DNA from: Aeromicrobium sp.
Lineage (GTDB): Bacteria > Actinomycetota > Actinomycetes > Propionibacteriales > Nocardioidaceae
Assembly: GCF_014378035.1 (NCBI RefSeq)
Contig: NZ_JACMOM010000326.1
Coordinates: 1-32,051, forward strand
DNA: 32,051 nucleotides
Direction of reading: 5' to 3'
Below are positions 19,337 through 28,051 of this stretch, piece after piece. The notes below the pieces were generated by a model. It did no database searches and had not been told where the DNA came from. It saw only the letters and a program-made list of their open reading frames with translations. The position numbers were made by a program, and so were the translations under genes. Positions within the stretch are counted from its first letter, which is position 1, and each line of letters opens with the position of its first letter.

Positions 19337-21223
19337 ATGAGTCTTCTGGCGAACCTGACCGGGCCCGCCGACCTGCGCGACCTGAGCGACGACGACCTCG
19401 ATCGCCTGGCGGCGGAGATCCGCGAGCTGCTCATCACGTCGGTGGCGTCCAACGGTGGTCACCTGGGTCCCAACCTGGGGGTCGTCGAGCTCGGCATGGC
19501 CATCCATCGCGTCTTCGAGTCGCCGGCCGACCGCATCGTGTGGGACACCGGCCACCAGGCGTACGTCCACAAGATGCTCACCGGCCGCGCGTCCCAGTTC
19601 GCCTCTCTGCGCACCGAGGGCGGGCTGTCTGGCTACCCGAGCCGCGCCGAGTCTGAGCACGACTGGGTCGAGAACTCGCACGCCTCGACGAGCCTGTCGT
19701 ACGCCGACGGCATGGCCAAGGCCAACCACATCCTCGGCAAGGACGACCATGTCGTGGCAGTCATCGGTGACGGCGCGCTCACCGGCGGCATGGCGTGGGA
19801 GGCACTCAACAACATCGCGGCCGGCACCGACAGGCGACTCGTGGTGGTCGTCAACGACAACGGTCGCTCGTACACGCCCACGGTCGGCGGTCTGGCCAAC
19901 CGGCTCACCGAGATACGCACCAACCCCCGGTACGAGCCGGCGCTGAGCGTCATCAAGGAACGGCTCAATCGCTCGCGCGGTATCGGTCCGATGGCCTACG
20001 AGGCACTGCACGCCATCAAGAAGGGCATGAAGGACGTCCTCGCACCGCAGGGCTTGTTCGAAGACCTCGGGCTCAAGTACATCGGCCCCGTCCACGGCCA
20101 CGACCGGGTGGCGATCGAGCACGCGCTCACGCAGGCCAAGCGGTTCGGCGGCCCCGTGCTGGTGCACGTCCTGACCACCAAGGGCCAGGGCTACGACATC
20201 GCCGTCGCCAACGACAACGACCAGATGCACCAGGCGCCACCGTTCGACCGCGAGACGGGCGACGCCGTCACGGTTGCCCCCGCCGGCTGGACCTCAGTGT
20301 TCCGGGACGAGATCGTGCGCATCGCCGACGAGCGTCCCGACGTCGTGGGCATCACCGCCGCGATGCTCTATCCCGTCGGTCTCGACGCGTTCGCCGACAA
20401 GTTCCCCGACCGGGTCTTCGACGTCGGCATCGCTGAGCAGCACGCCGTCACCAGCGCTGCGGGCCTGGCGATGGGAGGGCTGCATCCCGTCGTCGCGGTC
20501 TATGCGACGTTCCTCAACCGTGCCTTCGACCAGGTGCTGCTCGACGTGGCGCTGCACCGTTGTGGAGTCACGTTCGTGCTCGACCGCGCGGGTGTCACGG
20601 GCGAGGACGGCGCGAGCCACAACGGCATGTGGGACATGTCGTTGATGCAGATCGTGCCGGGCCTGCGGCTCGCCGCCCCCCGTGACGGCTCCCAGCTCCG
20701 TGAGCTGCTGCGTGAGGCTGTCGACGTCGACGATGCCCCCACCGTCGTGCGGTTTGCCAAGGGCGCCGTGTGCGACGACTTGCCGGCCATCGAACGCATC
20801 GGCACCTTCGACGTCCTCTCGCGCGATGAAGCCCACGACGTCCTCGTCATCGCGATCGGGTCGTTCGGACACCTCGGCGCCGAGGCGGCCGACCTCATCA
20901 GGGCAGCGGGCCACGGCGTCACCGTGGTCGATCCACGCTGGGTCAAACCGGTCGATCCCGCCCTCGTCGAACTGGCTGGCAGCTTTGCCCTGGTCGTCAC
21001 GATCGAGGACAACGGTCGGCAGGGCGGCGTCGGATCGGCCTACACGGCAGCCGTGCGCGATGCCGGCATCTCGACGCCCGTACAGGTCCACGGCGTCGAG
21101 CAGGAGTTCCTCGACCACGCCAAGCGCAACGTCATCCTCGGACGCCTCGGTCTCACGCCCCAAGCCATCGCCGACGACACGCTGGCAGCGCTGAAACTGA
21201 GCCGGAATAGCTCAGATCAGTGA
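19337..21223 (+). CDS. dxs: 1-deoxy-D-xylulose-5-phosphate synthase
   Basis: The 628-aa thiamine-diphosphate enzyme condenses pyruvate and glyceraldehyde 3-phosphate, the first step of the MEP isoprenoid pathway. Visible features are [20 protein letters not shown] at the N-terminus, the ThDP/Mg block [16 protein letters not shown] (D145), the catalytic E367 in [13 protein letters not shown], and the transketolase-type [18 protein letters not shown]. The C-terminal domain is complete. GGGAAGGGG at 19322-19330 lies 6 nt before ATG 19337, which gives the usual family length; upstream in-frame starts at 19310 and 19223 are disfavoured. The sugar-phosphate substrate could be fed by xylulose 5-phosphate from the neighbouring xylose genes, though dxs is a housekeeping gene. 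Confidence 0.97.
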   Translation: MSLLANLTGPADLRDLSDDDLDRLAAEIRELLITSVASNGGHLGPNLGVVELGMAIHRVFESPADRIVWDTGHQAYVHKMLTGRASQFASLRTEGGLSGYPSRAESEHDWVENSHASTSLSYADGMAKANHILGKDDHVVAVIGDGALTGGMAWEALNNIAAGTDRRLVVVVNDNGRSYTPTVGGLANRLTEIRTNPRYEPALSVIKERLNRSRGIGPMAYEALHAIKKGMKDVLAPQGLFEDLGLKYIGPVHGHDRVAIEHALTQAKRFGGPVLVHVLTTKGQGYDIAVANDNDQMHQAPPFDRETGDAVTVAPAGWTSVFRDEIVRIADERPDVVGITAAMLYPVGLDAFADKFPDRVFDVGIAEQHAVTSAAGLAMGGLHPVVAVYATFLNRAFDQVLLDVALHRCGVTFVLDRAGVTGEDGASHNGMWDMSLMQIVPGLRLAAPRDGSQLRELLREAVDVDDAPTVVRFAKGAVCDDLPAIERIGTFDVLSRDEAHDVLVIAIGSFGHLGAEAADLIRAAGHGVTVVDPRWVKPVDPALVELAGSFALVVTIEDNGRQGGVGSAYTAAVRDAGISTPVQVHGVEQEFLDHAKRNVILGRLGLTPQAIADDTLAALKLSRNSSDQ

Positions 21224-21233
21224 TCGGTTGACC

Positions 21234-22136
21234 ATGAAGTGGATTCCGCGTCGATTCAGAAATGACAAGCCGGCCGTCGAGCCCGGCTCCGGTCCTGTGC
21301 TCATTCATGCCCTCGACGGATTTCTCGGAGCCGGGTCAGCGGCCCGGTTGGCTTCCGATCAGTTGAGGTCGGGCCACGGCGAGGTTGTCCATGACTTCGA
21401 TATCGATGAGATGTTCGACTATCGCGCCCGCCGTCCCATGATCGGCTTCCACGAGGACCATTACGCCGAGTACGACCAGCCCAGCCTGCAGATCGTTCTC
21501 GAGCACGACGCCAACCAGATGCCCTACCTGCTTCTTGCCGGACCCGAGCCCGACTTCCGGTGGGAGCGCTTCATCGACGAGGTGCACGAGGTCATTCAGG
21601 ACCTCGGCGTGCCGTTGTCGGTAGGGCTCGGTGCGGTGCCCATGGGGGTTCCGCACACCCGTCCGCCGATGATCACGGCCCACGGCACCCGGCCCGACCT
21701 CGTCGACCGGAAGAATCTGTGGTCGGCACAGGTCACCGTGCCGTCGTCAGCACAGGCGCTGCTGGAGTACCGCCTCGGTGAGTGGGGCCACGACGCGGCG
21801 GGCTACGTGGTTCACGTGCCCCACTACTTGTCACAGATGGACTACCCGACCGCAGCCCTTGCTCTGCTGGACGCGCTTGTCGACCGGATTGGTCTCAGCG
21901 TCGACGTCGACGCCCTGCGGGCGCGTCAGGGTGAGTCGTTGGCCGAGATCGAGCAGCAGATCGAGGAGCAGGGTGGCGCGAGCGTCCTCGGTGGCCTCGA
22001 AGAGCAGTACGACGCCTTCACCCGAGGGGCCGCGGAATCGCTGCTCGCGAGCGAGGACGAGCTTCCTAGCGGCGAAGAGCTGGCCGTCCAGTTCGAGCAG
22101 TTCCTTGCGCGTCAGCGCAAGAACGATCAGGGCTAG
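21234..22136 (+). CDS. PAC2-family protein
   Basis: The 300-aa product belongs to the PAC2 (proteasome assembly chaperone-like) family. Its early block is VLIHALDGFLGAGSAARLASDQL, where family members usually have 'GWNDAG.AA..A...L'. YLLLAGPEPDFRWERFIDEV and TAHGTRPDLVDR are further typical stretches. The C-terminal 70 residues are acidic and Glu/Gln-rich, likely helical (QGESLAEIEQQIEEQGG). In actinobacteria the function of these proteins is not firmly known. ATG 21234 is used; an in-frame TTG at 21228 is possible, and the ribosome binding site is weak for both. It starts 10 nt after the dxs stop. The final 33 nt, including the stop codon, are exactly duplicated downstream. Confidence 0.85.
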   Translation: MKWIPRRFRNDKPAVEPGSGPVLIHALDGFLGAGSAARLASDQLRSGHGEVVHDFDIDEMFDYRARRPMIGFHEDHYAEYDQPSLQIVLEHDANQMPYLLLAGPEPDFRWERFIDEVHEVIQDLGVPLSVGLGAVPMGVPHTRPPMITAHGTRPDLVDRKNLWSAQVTVPSSAQALLEYRLGEWGHDAAGYVVHVPHYLSQMDYPTAALALLDALVDRIGLSVDVDALRARQGESLAEIEQQIEEQGGASVLGGLEEQYDAFTRGAAESLLASEDELPSGEELAVQFEQFLARQRKNDQG

Positions 22137-22171
22137 CCTGCGCGTCAGCGCAAGAACGATCAGGGCTAGCC
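22106..22171. repeat. Exact 33-bp tandem duplication over the PAC2 stop codon
   Basis: Unit 1 (22106-22138) and unit 2 (22139-22171) are identical. Unit 1 carries the last codons (RQRKNDQG) and the TAG stop, so unit 2 is untranslated. CTTGCGC-GTCA-GCGCAAG forms a 7-bp hairpin in the first copy; in the second copy one base pair is lost. Confidence 0.95.
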
Positions 22172-22173
22172 TT

Positions 22174-22208
22174 GCTCCCCAGCGGGGAGCCCCGCGGCTG
22201 CTGGTTTT
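22174..22208 (+). terminator. Terminator after the PAC2 gene
   Basis: GCTCCCC (22174-22180) and GGGGAGC (22184-22190) form a perfect 7-bp stem with a 3-nt loop. TTTT follows at 22205-22208, somewhat far from the stem; a second small stem (AGCC/GGCT, 22188-22199) could bridge the gap. It separates the dxs unit from the convergent ABC operon. The rest of the gap up to 22322 holds nothing I recognise. Confidence 0.55.
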
Positions 22209-22322
22209 ATCGCCCAAGCGTGCTGACGAGCGCGATCTAGACGCCTTGCAGCACGGTGATGACGGGGAGCTGGCTATCAGGTACGGAGTCGCTGGCCCCT
22301 TCGTTGCTCGGTAGTGGTGGAT

Positions 22323-24242
22323 TCAATGAGCGATGCGGGTGGCCGTGCGCACCGTGCGGATGGCCGGGACGACGGTCGCCGTCACGGCCAACGCGATCAC
22401 GGTGCCGCTCAGGGCGGCGTAGGCCGGCAGGTCAATCGCGGGCAGGCCGAAGCCGAGCAGGCCAAAGCTCATCCCCATGACGCCGGGGACGACCGCCGCG
22501 GTGCCGATGGCCCAGGCAGCGAAGGCTGTCGCCACGGACTCGACGCCGGCCATGGCCACGAGCTGCCGGGACGTCGCGCCGCCTTGGTGCAGGAGCCGAA
22601 GTTCCTGACCGCGGCCCATCGTGATCAGCACCAGCGCGTTGATCGAGCCGAGACCAACGAAGACCAGCAGCAGTAGCGTGAGGAGGGTCGACAGGTGCTG
22701 GCTGGCAGCATCCGGACTGGTCACCGAGGCGACATACTCCGCGGACGTCACGGTGTCGACGCCAGGTGCCGCGGCTCGAGCCAGGACGGACGACACCTCG
22801 CTCGGCCCACTTGCGACCTCGAGCAGTGCAGCACTGACGATCGGGTCGGCCCCAAGGGCCGACGCCGTCCTCGGGCCGATGATCTGGTCACTGACGCCGA
22901 GACCCCGTTTGTACACGGCTACGATGCGCAAGCTGGTCTCGTGACGGCCGAGGCGCACCCGGAGATGGTCGTCTAGGGATTTGCCGGTGTCGAAGGCCGC
23001 GTCGGAACTGATCGCGACGGTGTCTCGCGCAGTCAGGTCAGAAAGGCTGCCCCGACTCACCTGGGGATCGAAGCTCGTGGGGTCGACGTCCGGTGGGACG
23101 ATCCGCAGCTGGGTTGACTCCCAGACCAAGCTGTCGGGGAGGTCATCGTCGTCGGTGCGGACCTGCGCCGGCACATCCGCGAGCGGCACCACGCCGTCGA
23201 CTCCATGTATGTCGCGCAACGTTGTCAGTTGCTGTTCGGTCAGCCCGGACTCGGAGGTCGTGACCAGACTGGTGCCGATCGCAGCCCTCAGCTGCGAGGT
23301 GGCAGCCTGGTGGATGACCCGGTCGACCGTGGTCTGGGTCGTGCCGACTGCGAGGAGCAGGGCGAGGGGGACGACGACAGTCGTCAGTCGTCGCGAGAAG
23401 CCGCGCAGGTTGCCCAATGCTAAGCGGACGGGTGCCAGCCGGACGGGTGCGCCAGCCAGGCCGGCGCCGACGTTCGCGACCCGACTGAAGCTGAACTCCA
23501 CGAGGAGCGGGCCGGCCAGGGCTGCCGAACCGACCAGCAGGAAGGCCGAGCTGCCCGCCAGGACGCTGCCGGCTGTGCCCGGGAGAATCAGCGGGGTGGA
23601 GGCCATGACCAAGCCGGCGACGGCCGCGACCCCGGCCGTGATGCGGCGGACGGGTCCAACGGACGCCGTCTCGGTGGCGCTGTCGCGGATCGCCGCGGTC
23701 GGTGCAAGACGCACGGTCTCGCGTGCGGCCAACCTGCTCGCCACGAGCGCGGTCGGGACGACCACGAGCACCGCGGCCAGGAGGGGCCAGGGTGACAATG
23801 TCGAGACGAAGTCCGCGCCGACGATCCCGGCGCGCTTCAGCGCCGGGTCTAGCGCGCGGGCCAGCAGCAGGCCGGGGACCGCTCCTACCGGGCTGGCCAC
23901 CGCGCTGATGAGGAGGATCTCCGTCGAGATCATCCGGCGCACCTGCCCCCTGGTCGCCCCCACGGCGCTGAGCAACGCGAACTCCCGGCGGCGCCGACGT
24001 AGGGCCAAGGTCGTGGTCGCCGCCACCACGAGCACGACGAGCACCATGGCGGTGCCGGCAAACGAGGACGCGAGCGGGATCAACATCCCGCCCGCGCCCG
24101 CCGATTGGCGCAGTCCCGACTCGACCAGCACGCCGCTGACCGTCACCAGCATTGAGGCGAGCGCGATGGTCAAGCCGGTCCCGGCCATGGCGGCCCAGTT
24201 TGCCCGCAGACCTGCGAGGGCCAGACTGCGTCCGGTGCTCAT
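22323..24242 (-). CDS. FtsX-type ABC transporter permease
   Basis: The 639-aa product is a MacB/FtsX-superfamily permease that partners the upstream ATPase. Hydrophobic segments lie near residues 18-38 and 55-78, followed by RRRRREFALLSAVGATRGQVRRM, the FtsX coupling block, and more helices to about 200. A second set begins near 280; an extracytoplasmic domain of about 170 residues (about 310-480) is followed by LLTLLLLVFVGLGSINALVLI and a second coupling block, RGQELRLLHQGGATSRQLVAM. The N-terminal half has almost no external loop. ATG 24242 overlaps the ATPase stop as ATGA. Homologues export drugs or peptides or work in cell-envelope maintenance; the substrate here is unknown. Confidence 0.85.
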   Translation of the reverse strand: MSTGRSLALAGLRANWAAMAGTGLTIALASMLVTVSGVLVESGLRQSAGAGGMLIPLASSFAGTAMVLVVLVVAATTTLALRRRRREFALLSAVGATRGQVRRMISTEILLISAVASPVGAVPGLLLARALDPALKRAGIVGADFVSTLSPWPLLAAVLVVVPTALVASRLAARETVRLAPTAAIRDSATETASVGPVRRITAGVAAVAGLVMASTPLILPGTAGSVLAGSSAFLLVGSAALAGPLLVEFSFSRVANVGAGLAGAPVRLAPVRLALGNLRGFSRRLTTVVVPLALLLAVGTTQTTVDRVIHQAATSQLRAAIGTSLVTTSESGLTEQQLTTLRDIHGVDGVVPLADVPAQVRTDDDDLPDSLVWESTQLRIVPPDVDPTSFDPQVSRGSLSDLTARDTVAISSDAAFDTGKSLDDHLRVRLGRHETSLRIVAVYKRGLGVSDQIIGPRTASALGADPIVSAALLEVASGPSEVSSVLARAAAPGVDTVTSAEYVASVTSPDAASQHLSTLLTLLLLVFVGLGSINALVLITMGRGQELRLLHQGGATSRQLVAMAGVESVATAFAAWAIGTAAVVPGVMGMSFGLLGFGLPAIDLPAYAALSGTVIALAVTATVVPAIRTVRTATRIAH

Positions 24243-24988
24243 CGGGCCACCGCCAGGAGGTGGTCGTTGACCTGCTCGGCCGTAGGCGAGTCCATCTGGT
24301 CGATCAGGCTGCCGTCGGCCAGGACCAGGACCCGCTCGGCAGCGGCTGCCACCCGGCTGTCGTGGGTGACGATGACGACGGTCTGCTCGAGGCGCTGGGC
24401 CGTGGTGCGCAGGAGGTCGAGCACCGCTGCGCCGGTGCGTGAGTCGAGCGCGCCGGTGGGCTCATCGGCGAAGATGACCGTCGGGCGGGCGATCAGCGCT
24501 CGTGCAATGGCGACCCGCTGTGCCTGGCCGCCCGAGAGCTGGGCCGGCAGACGGTCCAGCAGCCCGCCGAGATCCATCTCGGTGACCAGGTGGGACAGCC
24601 AGGTGTGGTCGGTTTGGCGGCCTGCCAGCACTGCGGGCAGCTCGATGTTGTCAAGGACGCTCAGGTGTCCGATCAGGTTGTAGGCCTGGAAGACGAATCC
24701 GATGTGATCGCGGCGGAAACGGGTCAGGTTGTCGGGGGAGAGGCCGCTGATGTCGTGTCCGCCGACGACGACGCGCCCGCTTGTGGCCAGCTCCAGGCCG
24801 GCTGCGCAGTTCAGGAGGGTGGACTTCCCTGATCCCGACTGCCCGACGATCGCCGTGATCGACCCGCTGTGCAAGGCGAGCGAGATCCCCCGCAGGGCAT
24901 GGGCGGGCTCGGGGCCGCTGCGGTAGGTCTTGTGCACGTCCTGGAGCTCGATGGCGACGGTGGTCGCAGTCACGGTGGTGGCATTCAT
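24239..24988 (-). CDS. ABC transporter ATP-binding protein (MacB/LolD type)
   Basis: The 249-aa ATPase drives the FtsX-type permease encoded by the overlapping downstream gene. Walker A is GQSGSGKST (residues 49-57), the Q-loop region is FVFQAYNLIGHLSVLDNIELP, the signature is LSGGQ (151-155), Walker B is VIFADEPTGALD (171-182) and the H-loop is VIVTHD. NLIGHLSVLDNIELP and EPTGALDSRTG are characteristic of the LolD/MacB/BceA group. GAGGAG precedes ATG 24988 at normal spacing. The gene starts 132 bp after the response-regulator gene, and that gap carries a 22-nt inverted repeat that may be the regulator's target, so the ABC genes may have an additional promoter of their own. Confidence 0.92.
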   Translation of the reverse strand: MNATTVTATTVAIELQDVHKTYRSGPEPAHALRGISLALHSGSITAIVGQSGSGKSTLLNCAAGLELATSGRVVVGGHDISGLSPDNLTRFRRDHIGFVFQAYNLIGHLSVLDNIELPAVLAGRQTDHTWLSHLVTEMDLGGLLDRLPAQLSGGQAQRVAIARALIARPTVIFADEPTGALDSRTGAAVLDLLRTTAQRLEQTVVIVTHDSRVAAAAERVLVLADGSLIDQMDSPTAEQVNDHLLAVAR

Positions 24989-25075
24989 GGAGTGCTCCTC
25001 GTTGCGTGGATGGGTACCACCAACGTTAGGAAGTCAGCGCGCTTCACCTCTAGCCGCGGACGATGGAACTCGCGG

Positions 25076-25097
25076 GCTTGCATCCTTCGATGCAAGC
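25076..25097 (-). promoter_or_regulatory. 22-nt inverted repeat upstream of the ABC genes
   Basis: GCTTGCATC (25076-25084) and GATGCAAGC (25089-25097) are perfect reverse complements around CTTC. The repeat lies 24 nt past the response-regulator stop and about 90 bp before the ATPase start. No T-run follows in the minus direction, so an operator for the NarL-type regulator is more likely than a terminator. A possible -10, TAACGT, lies further downstream near 25025. Confidence 0.5.
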
Positions 25098-25120
25098 GGT
25101 CCGCTGATGTGCTCCGGGTG

Positions 25121-25786
25121 TCAGTCGTCGATGTGAACAAGACCGTTCTGGTAGGCCCAGACGACGGCCTGGAGCCGCGACTTCACACCCAGCTTCGGCA
25201 GCATGCGCGCGAGATGTGACTTCACTGTTGAGACCTCGAGGACCAGCGACCTGGCGACGTCCTCGTTCGACATCCCTTGCGCCAGCAGCAGAAGGATGTC
25301 GATCTCGCGCGGGGTGAGCACGTCCACACCGCGGGAGGCGACGACCGGTTGGGTGCGCCGACGAGACACCATCTCCTGCACCACCCGCTTGGTCAGGGAG
25401 TTGTCCAGCGTGCCGTTGCCGCTCGCGACTGATCGCACGGCTTCTGCCATCTGCTCTGGTTCGGCATCCTTGAGCAGGAATCCGGAGGCGCCCGCCTCGA
25501 GCGCACCGAACAGATACTCGTCGATGTCGAACGTCGTCACGATCAGCACCGGGATCGGCTGGCTCACTCCGGGTCCGCACAGAAGCGCGGTCGCGGTGAT
25601 TCCGTCGGTCCCCGGCATCCGGATGTCCATGCACACCACGTCGGCGCCGAGCGACCGTGCGGCCTCGACCGCCTCGCCCCCGTCGCTGGCCGTGGCGATG
25701 ACCTCGATGTCCGGTTCAGCACCCAACATCATGGACAACCCCGCGCGGACGAGGGGCTGGTCGTCGGCGATGACGACCTTGATCAC
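25121..25786 (-). CDS. NarL/LuxR-type response regulator
   Basis: The 221-aa product has a receiver domain (residues 1-120) with acidic residues D8-D9, phospho-acceptor D54 in VVCMDIRMPG, T/S in VTTFD and K105 in FLLKDAEPE. A LuxR-type helix-turn-helix lies at about 155-210 (LTPREIDILLLLAQGMSNEDVARSLVLEVSTVKSHLARM). It should be phosphorylated by the histidine kinase encoded just upstream. The start is GTG 25786, overlapping the kinase TGA stop by 4 nt (GTGA), which implies translational coupling. Its most likely targets are its own operon and the ABC genes, given the inverted repeat 24 nt past its stop. Confidence 0.93.
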   Translation of the reverse strand: MIKVVIADDQPLVRAGLSMMLGAEPDIEVIATASDGGEAVEAARSLGADVVCMDIRMPGTDGITATALLCGPGVSQPIPVLIVTTFDIDEYLFGALEAGASGFLLKDAEPEQMAEAVRSVASGNGTLDNSLTKRVVQEMVSRRRTQPVVASRGVDVLTPREIDILLLLAQGMSNEDVARSLVLEVSTVKSHLARMLPKLGVKSRLQAVVWAYQNGLVHIDD

Positions 25787-27069
25787 AACGGATCCTCCAT
25801 CGTGTCGACCGGGATGTCGAGCCTGACGACCCAGCCGCCGCCGGGCGCGGGTCCGGCCGACAGCCGGGCGTCCGTCAGGTCGGCGCGCTCCTGCATCCCG
25901 ACGATGCCGAAACCGTTGCCGGCCCCGGTCGACACGAGTGGTGTGCTGGGAGCGGGAGCCGGCGGTGCGTCGTTGCGCACGACGATCGTCACCTCTGACG
26001 GGTCACGGACATCGACGACAACCTCGGACCGCGATCCCGGCGCGTGTCGGGCGGCGTTCACCAAGGACTCCTGGACCGTGCGATAGGCGGCCAGTTGGGC
26101 GAGCGGCCCGATGCTCAACAACGGGATCTGTGCGGCTGGGGCACCGAAGATGGAGAGTGCGACGTCCCGACCGGCGAGGCGGGCCGTCTCAACCAGCGTG
26201 GGAATCCCTTGCAGGGTCTCGGGCCCAACGTCGGGCCCAACCTCGGGGCCGGCCCGTCCGGCATCGTCCTCGCGCAGCAGGGCCACCAGGCTGCGCAGGT
26301 CCCTGAGCATCGCGGTGCTCTGCTGCCGTACTTGGCGCACCGCCGTCTTCGCCCCAGCCGGGTCGGTGTCGATCTGCCGATCGAGCGCGGCTGTCATCAC
26401 GGCGATCCCGGACAGGTGGTGGGCTGCGATGTCGTGCAGCTCTCGTGCCATCGCCACCCTCTCGCGGGCCACTGCTGCCTGGGTCAGCGCTGCCTGTTCT
26501 CCCGCGACTGCCCGCTGTTGTCCGACCCTTGCACGTGTCGTCTCGCGGCGCGCACCGACTAGTGCTCCCAGGACCGCGCCGACACCCACGGTGGTGATCC
26601 CCTGAAGCGCGGCCGACCCGAGCGACTCAATCGCCCATCCGTCGTCTCGGGTCGCCCGTATGAGATCGCCAAGCCCAACGATCAGCATCGCGACGGCGAG
26701 TGTCGATGCCGGCCGCGGCCAACGAGTATCGACCACCACGGCGTAGGCAGCGATGAAGACAGCCACCGACGTTCCTCCGGTGGCTATCCCGAGTCCTGCT
26801 CCAGCGGCCACCGGCACCAGGATGCTCACGGCGACAAGCGCAAATCTGGGTACATCGCCAGTCCGGATCAGCACGAGCGCTTGGATGGAGACAACAACTA
26901 GTCCGAGCAACAACGTCCGCAGACCGAGTTCTGGCGAACCTGGCAGGGCTGACGGCGCGACGGACGATGCGACCACCACCCCGGTGATCACGACGCATCC
27001 CACGACCCAACCGATGAGCACAGAGATAGATCCAGAGGGAGGACACGCAACACTCCACCTGTTGTCCAC
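25783..27069 (-). CDS. Membrane histidine kinase (HisKA_3/NarL-partner type)
   Basis: The 428-aa sensor has about five N-terminal transmembrane helices (residues 17-170) with little external sequence, so the signal is probably sensed in or at the membrane. A short coiled segment follows. The dimerisation/phosphoacceptor region is ERVAMARELHDIAAHHLSGIAV with H212. The ATPase domain follows, with NAARHAPGS as N-box and GNGFGIVGMQERADL as G-box. A 12-nt repeat encodes a Gly-Pro-Glu/Asp-Val linker between the two catalytic regions. I chose GTG 27069, preceded by GAGAGG at 6 nt. The frame stays open to 27255, but that extension (MAKPSPAVPW...) has no membrane or kinase character. GTG at 27021 is a shorter alternative. 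Confidence 0.85.
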   Translation of the reverse strand: MDNRWSVACPPSGSISVLIGWVVGCVVITGVVVASSVAPSALPGSPELGLRTLLLGLVVVSIQALVLIRTGDVPRFALVAVSILVPVAAGAGLGIATGGTSVAVFIAAYAVVVDTRWPRPASTLAVAMLIVGLGDLIRATRDDGWAIESLGSAALQGITTVGVGAVLGALVGARRETTRARVGQQRAVAGEQAALTQAAVARERVAMARELHDIAAHHLSGIAVMTAALDRQIDTDPAGAKTAVRQVRQQSTAMLRDLRSLVALLREDDAGRAGPEVGPDVGPETLQGIPTLVETARLAGRDVALSIFGAPAAQIPLLSIGPLAQLAAYRTVQESLVNAARHAPGSRSEVVVDVRDPSEVTIVVRNDAPPAPAPSTPLVSTGAGNGFGIVGMQERADLTDARLSAGPAPGGGWVVRLDIPVDTMEDPL

Positions 27070-27373
27070 GTGTGGCCTCTCATGCGATCGATGTCGGCTC
27101 CGGCAGTCATCATCGTCGCATCGCTTCAGAGGACATAGGTCATCGGCGATGTCGTTGAAGGGGCGGTACCTGAACGGCGGGCCTTGGTCTCTCGCGTGAG
27201 AAATGGGTGAGGCATCGAATTTTCCCCACGGCACGGCGGGGGAGGGCTTCGCCAAGAACTCTCAAGTATGTGCCTGCCTCTGAGCGACGCCTTCGACATG
27301 GCGGGTTGTTGAGCGCCGTAGTCGTGGCGCTGTCTTCAGCAGCCCTTCAGCGTTCATCCGTCAGACTGGGCGG
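27070..27373. other. 304-bp gap between two divergent two-component operons
   Basis: I see no gene here. It must hold the promoter of the leftward kinase-regulator-ABC unit and that of the rightward OmpR-type regulator. TCTCTCGCGTGAGA (27188-27201), palindromic at 12 of 14 positions, is a possible operator for the former. The CTTCAG repeats at 27334-27350 belong to the latter. Open frames crossing the gap look like shadows. Confidence 0.6.
27334..27364 (+). promoter_or_regulatory. CTTCAG direct repeats before the OmpR-type regulator gene
   Basis: CTTCAG occurs at 27334-27339 and 27345-27350, exactly 11 bp apart, with an imperfect copy (CGTCAG) at 27359-27364. Tandem sites with 10-11 bp spacing are the usual binding mode of OmpR-family regulators. 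The ATG is only 9 nt past the last copy, so the mRNA may have little or no leader. Confidence 0.55.
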
Positions 27374-28051
27374 ATGCGCATCCTGATCGTCGACGACGAG
27401 GTCTCGCTCGCGGAAGGCTTGCGCCGGGGTCTCGTCGCCGAGGGGTTCGCCGTCGACGTCGCCCATGACGGGGTCGACGGTCTGTGGCTCGCACGGGAGA
27501 ATCGCTACGACGCGATCGTGCTCGATCTGATGATGCCTGGGATGAGTGGCTGGAAGGTCTGCGCGGCCCTTCGCGAGGAAGGCGACTGGACGCCGATCCT
27601 GATGCTCACCGCGAGGGACGGCGACTGGGACCAGGTCGAGTCCTTCGAAGGCGGCGCCGACGACTACGTCACCAAGCCGTTCTCGTTCTCGGTGCTCGTT
27701 GCGCGCATCCGCGCCCTCGTACGCCGTGGCGCCCCGGAACGACCGGCGGTCCTGCGCGCGGGTGACCTGAGCCTCGATCCCGCCACGCGGCGCGTGGCGC
27801 GGGGGGAGACCGAGGTCGCGCTGACCAGCCGGGAGTTCGCCGTGCTCGAGTACCTGCTGCGGCACGCCGGTCAGGTACGGTCCAAGCGCCAGGTGATCGG
27901 CAACGTGTGGGACGACGACTTCGAGGGTGATCCGAACATCGTGGAGGTGTACGTGGGACATCTGCGGGGCAAGATCGATCGCCCGTTTGGACGTGCCACG
28001 ATCGAGACCGTAAGAGGCGCCGGCTATCGTCTCGCGGTGAACGGTGGCTGA
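27374..28051 (+). CDS. OmpR/PhoP-type response regulator
   Basis: The 225-aa product has a receiver domain with acidic D7-D8-E9, phospho-acceptor D51 in AIVLDLMMPGMSG, T79 in MLTARD and K101 in VTKPF. A winged helix of the OmpR type covers about 125-222 (LTSREFAVLEYLLRHAGQVRSKRQVIGNVW, then VEVYVGHLRGKI and TVRGAGYRLAV). ATG 27374 gives the standard family length. No Shine-Dalgarno sequence is obvious (GGGCGG directly abuts the ATG), so a leaderless transcript is possible. It overlaps its kinase gene by 8 nt and probably controls itself and the downstream PepSY-like gene through the CTTCAG repeats. Confidence 0.95.
   Translation: MRILIVDDEVSLAEGLRRGLVAEGFAVDVAHDGVDGLWLARENRYDAIVLDLMMPGMSGWKVCAALREEGDWTPILMLTARDGDWDQVESFEGGADDYVTKPFSFSVLVARIRALVRRGAPERPAVLRAGDLSLDPATRRVARGETEVALTSREFAVLEYLLRHAGQVRSKRQVIGNVWDDDFEGDPNIVEVYVGHLRGKIDRPFGRATIETVRGAGYRLAVNGG

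Noticed and set aside
21201-21220. tRNA-like sequence GCCGGAATAGCTCAG at the end of dxs
   Set aside because: It resembles the acceptor arm plus TAGCTCAG of a tRNA 5' end, but no GAGC closes the D-stem and no anticodon or T-arm follows. It encodes the dxs C-terminus (SRNSSDQ region).
22200-22314. Possible remnant gene after the PAC2 terminator
   Set aside because: A short open stretch (DERDLDALQHGDDGELAIRYG) exists, but it has no start, no ribosome binding site and no family I recognise.
26753-27199. 148-codon plus-strand frame crossing the kinase start
   Set aside because: It is antisense to the kinase's membrane domain and rich in Ser/Thr/Pro with no recognisable motif or ribosome binding site.
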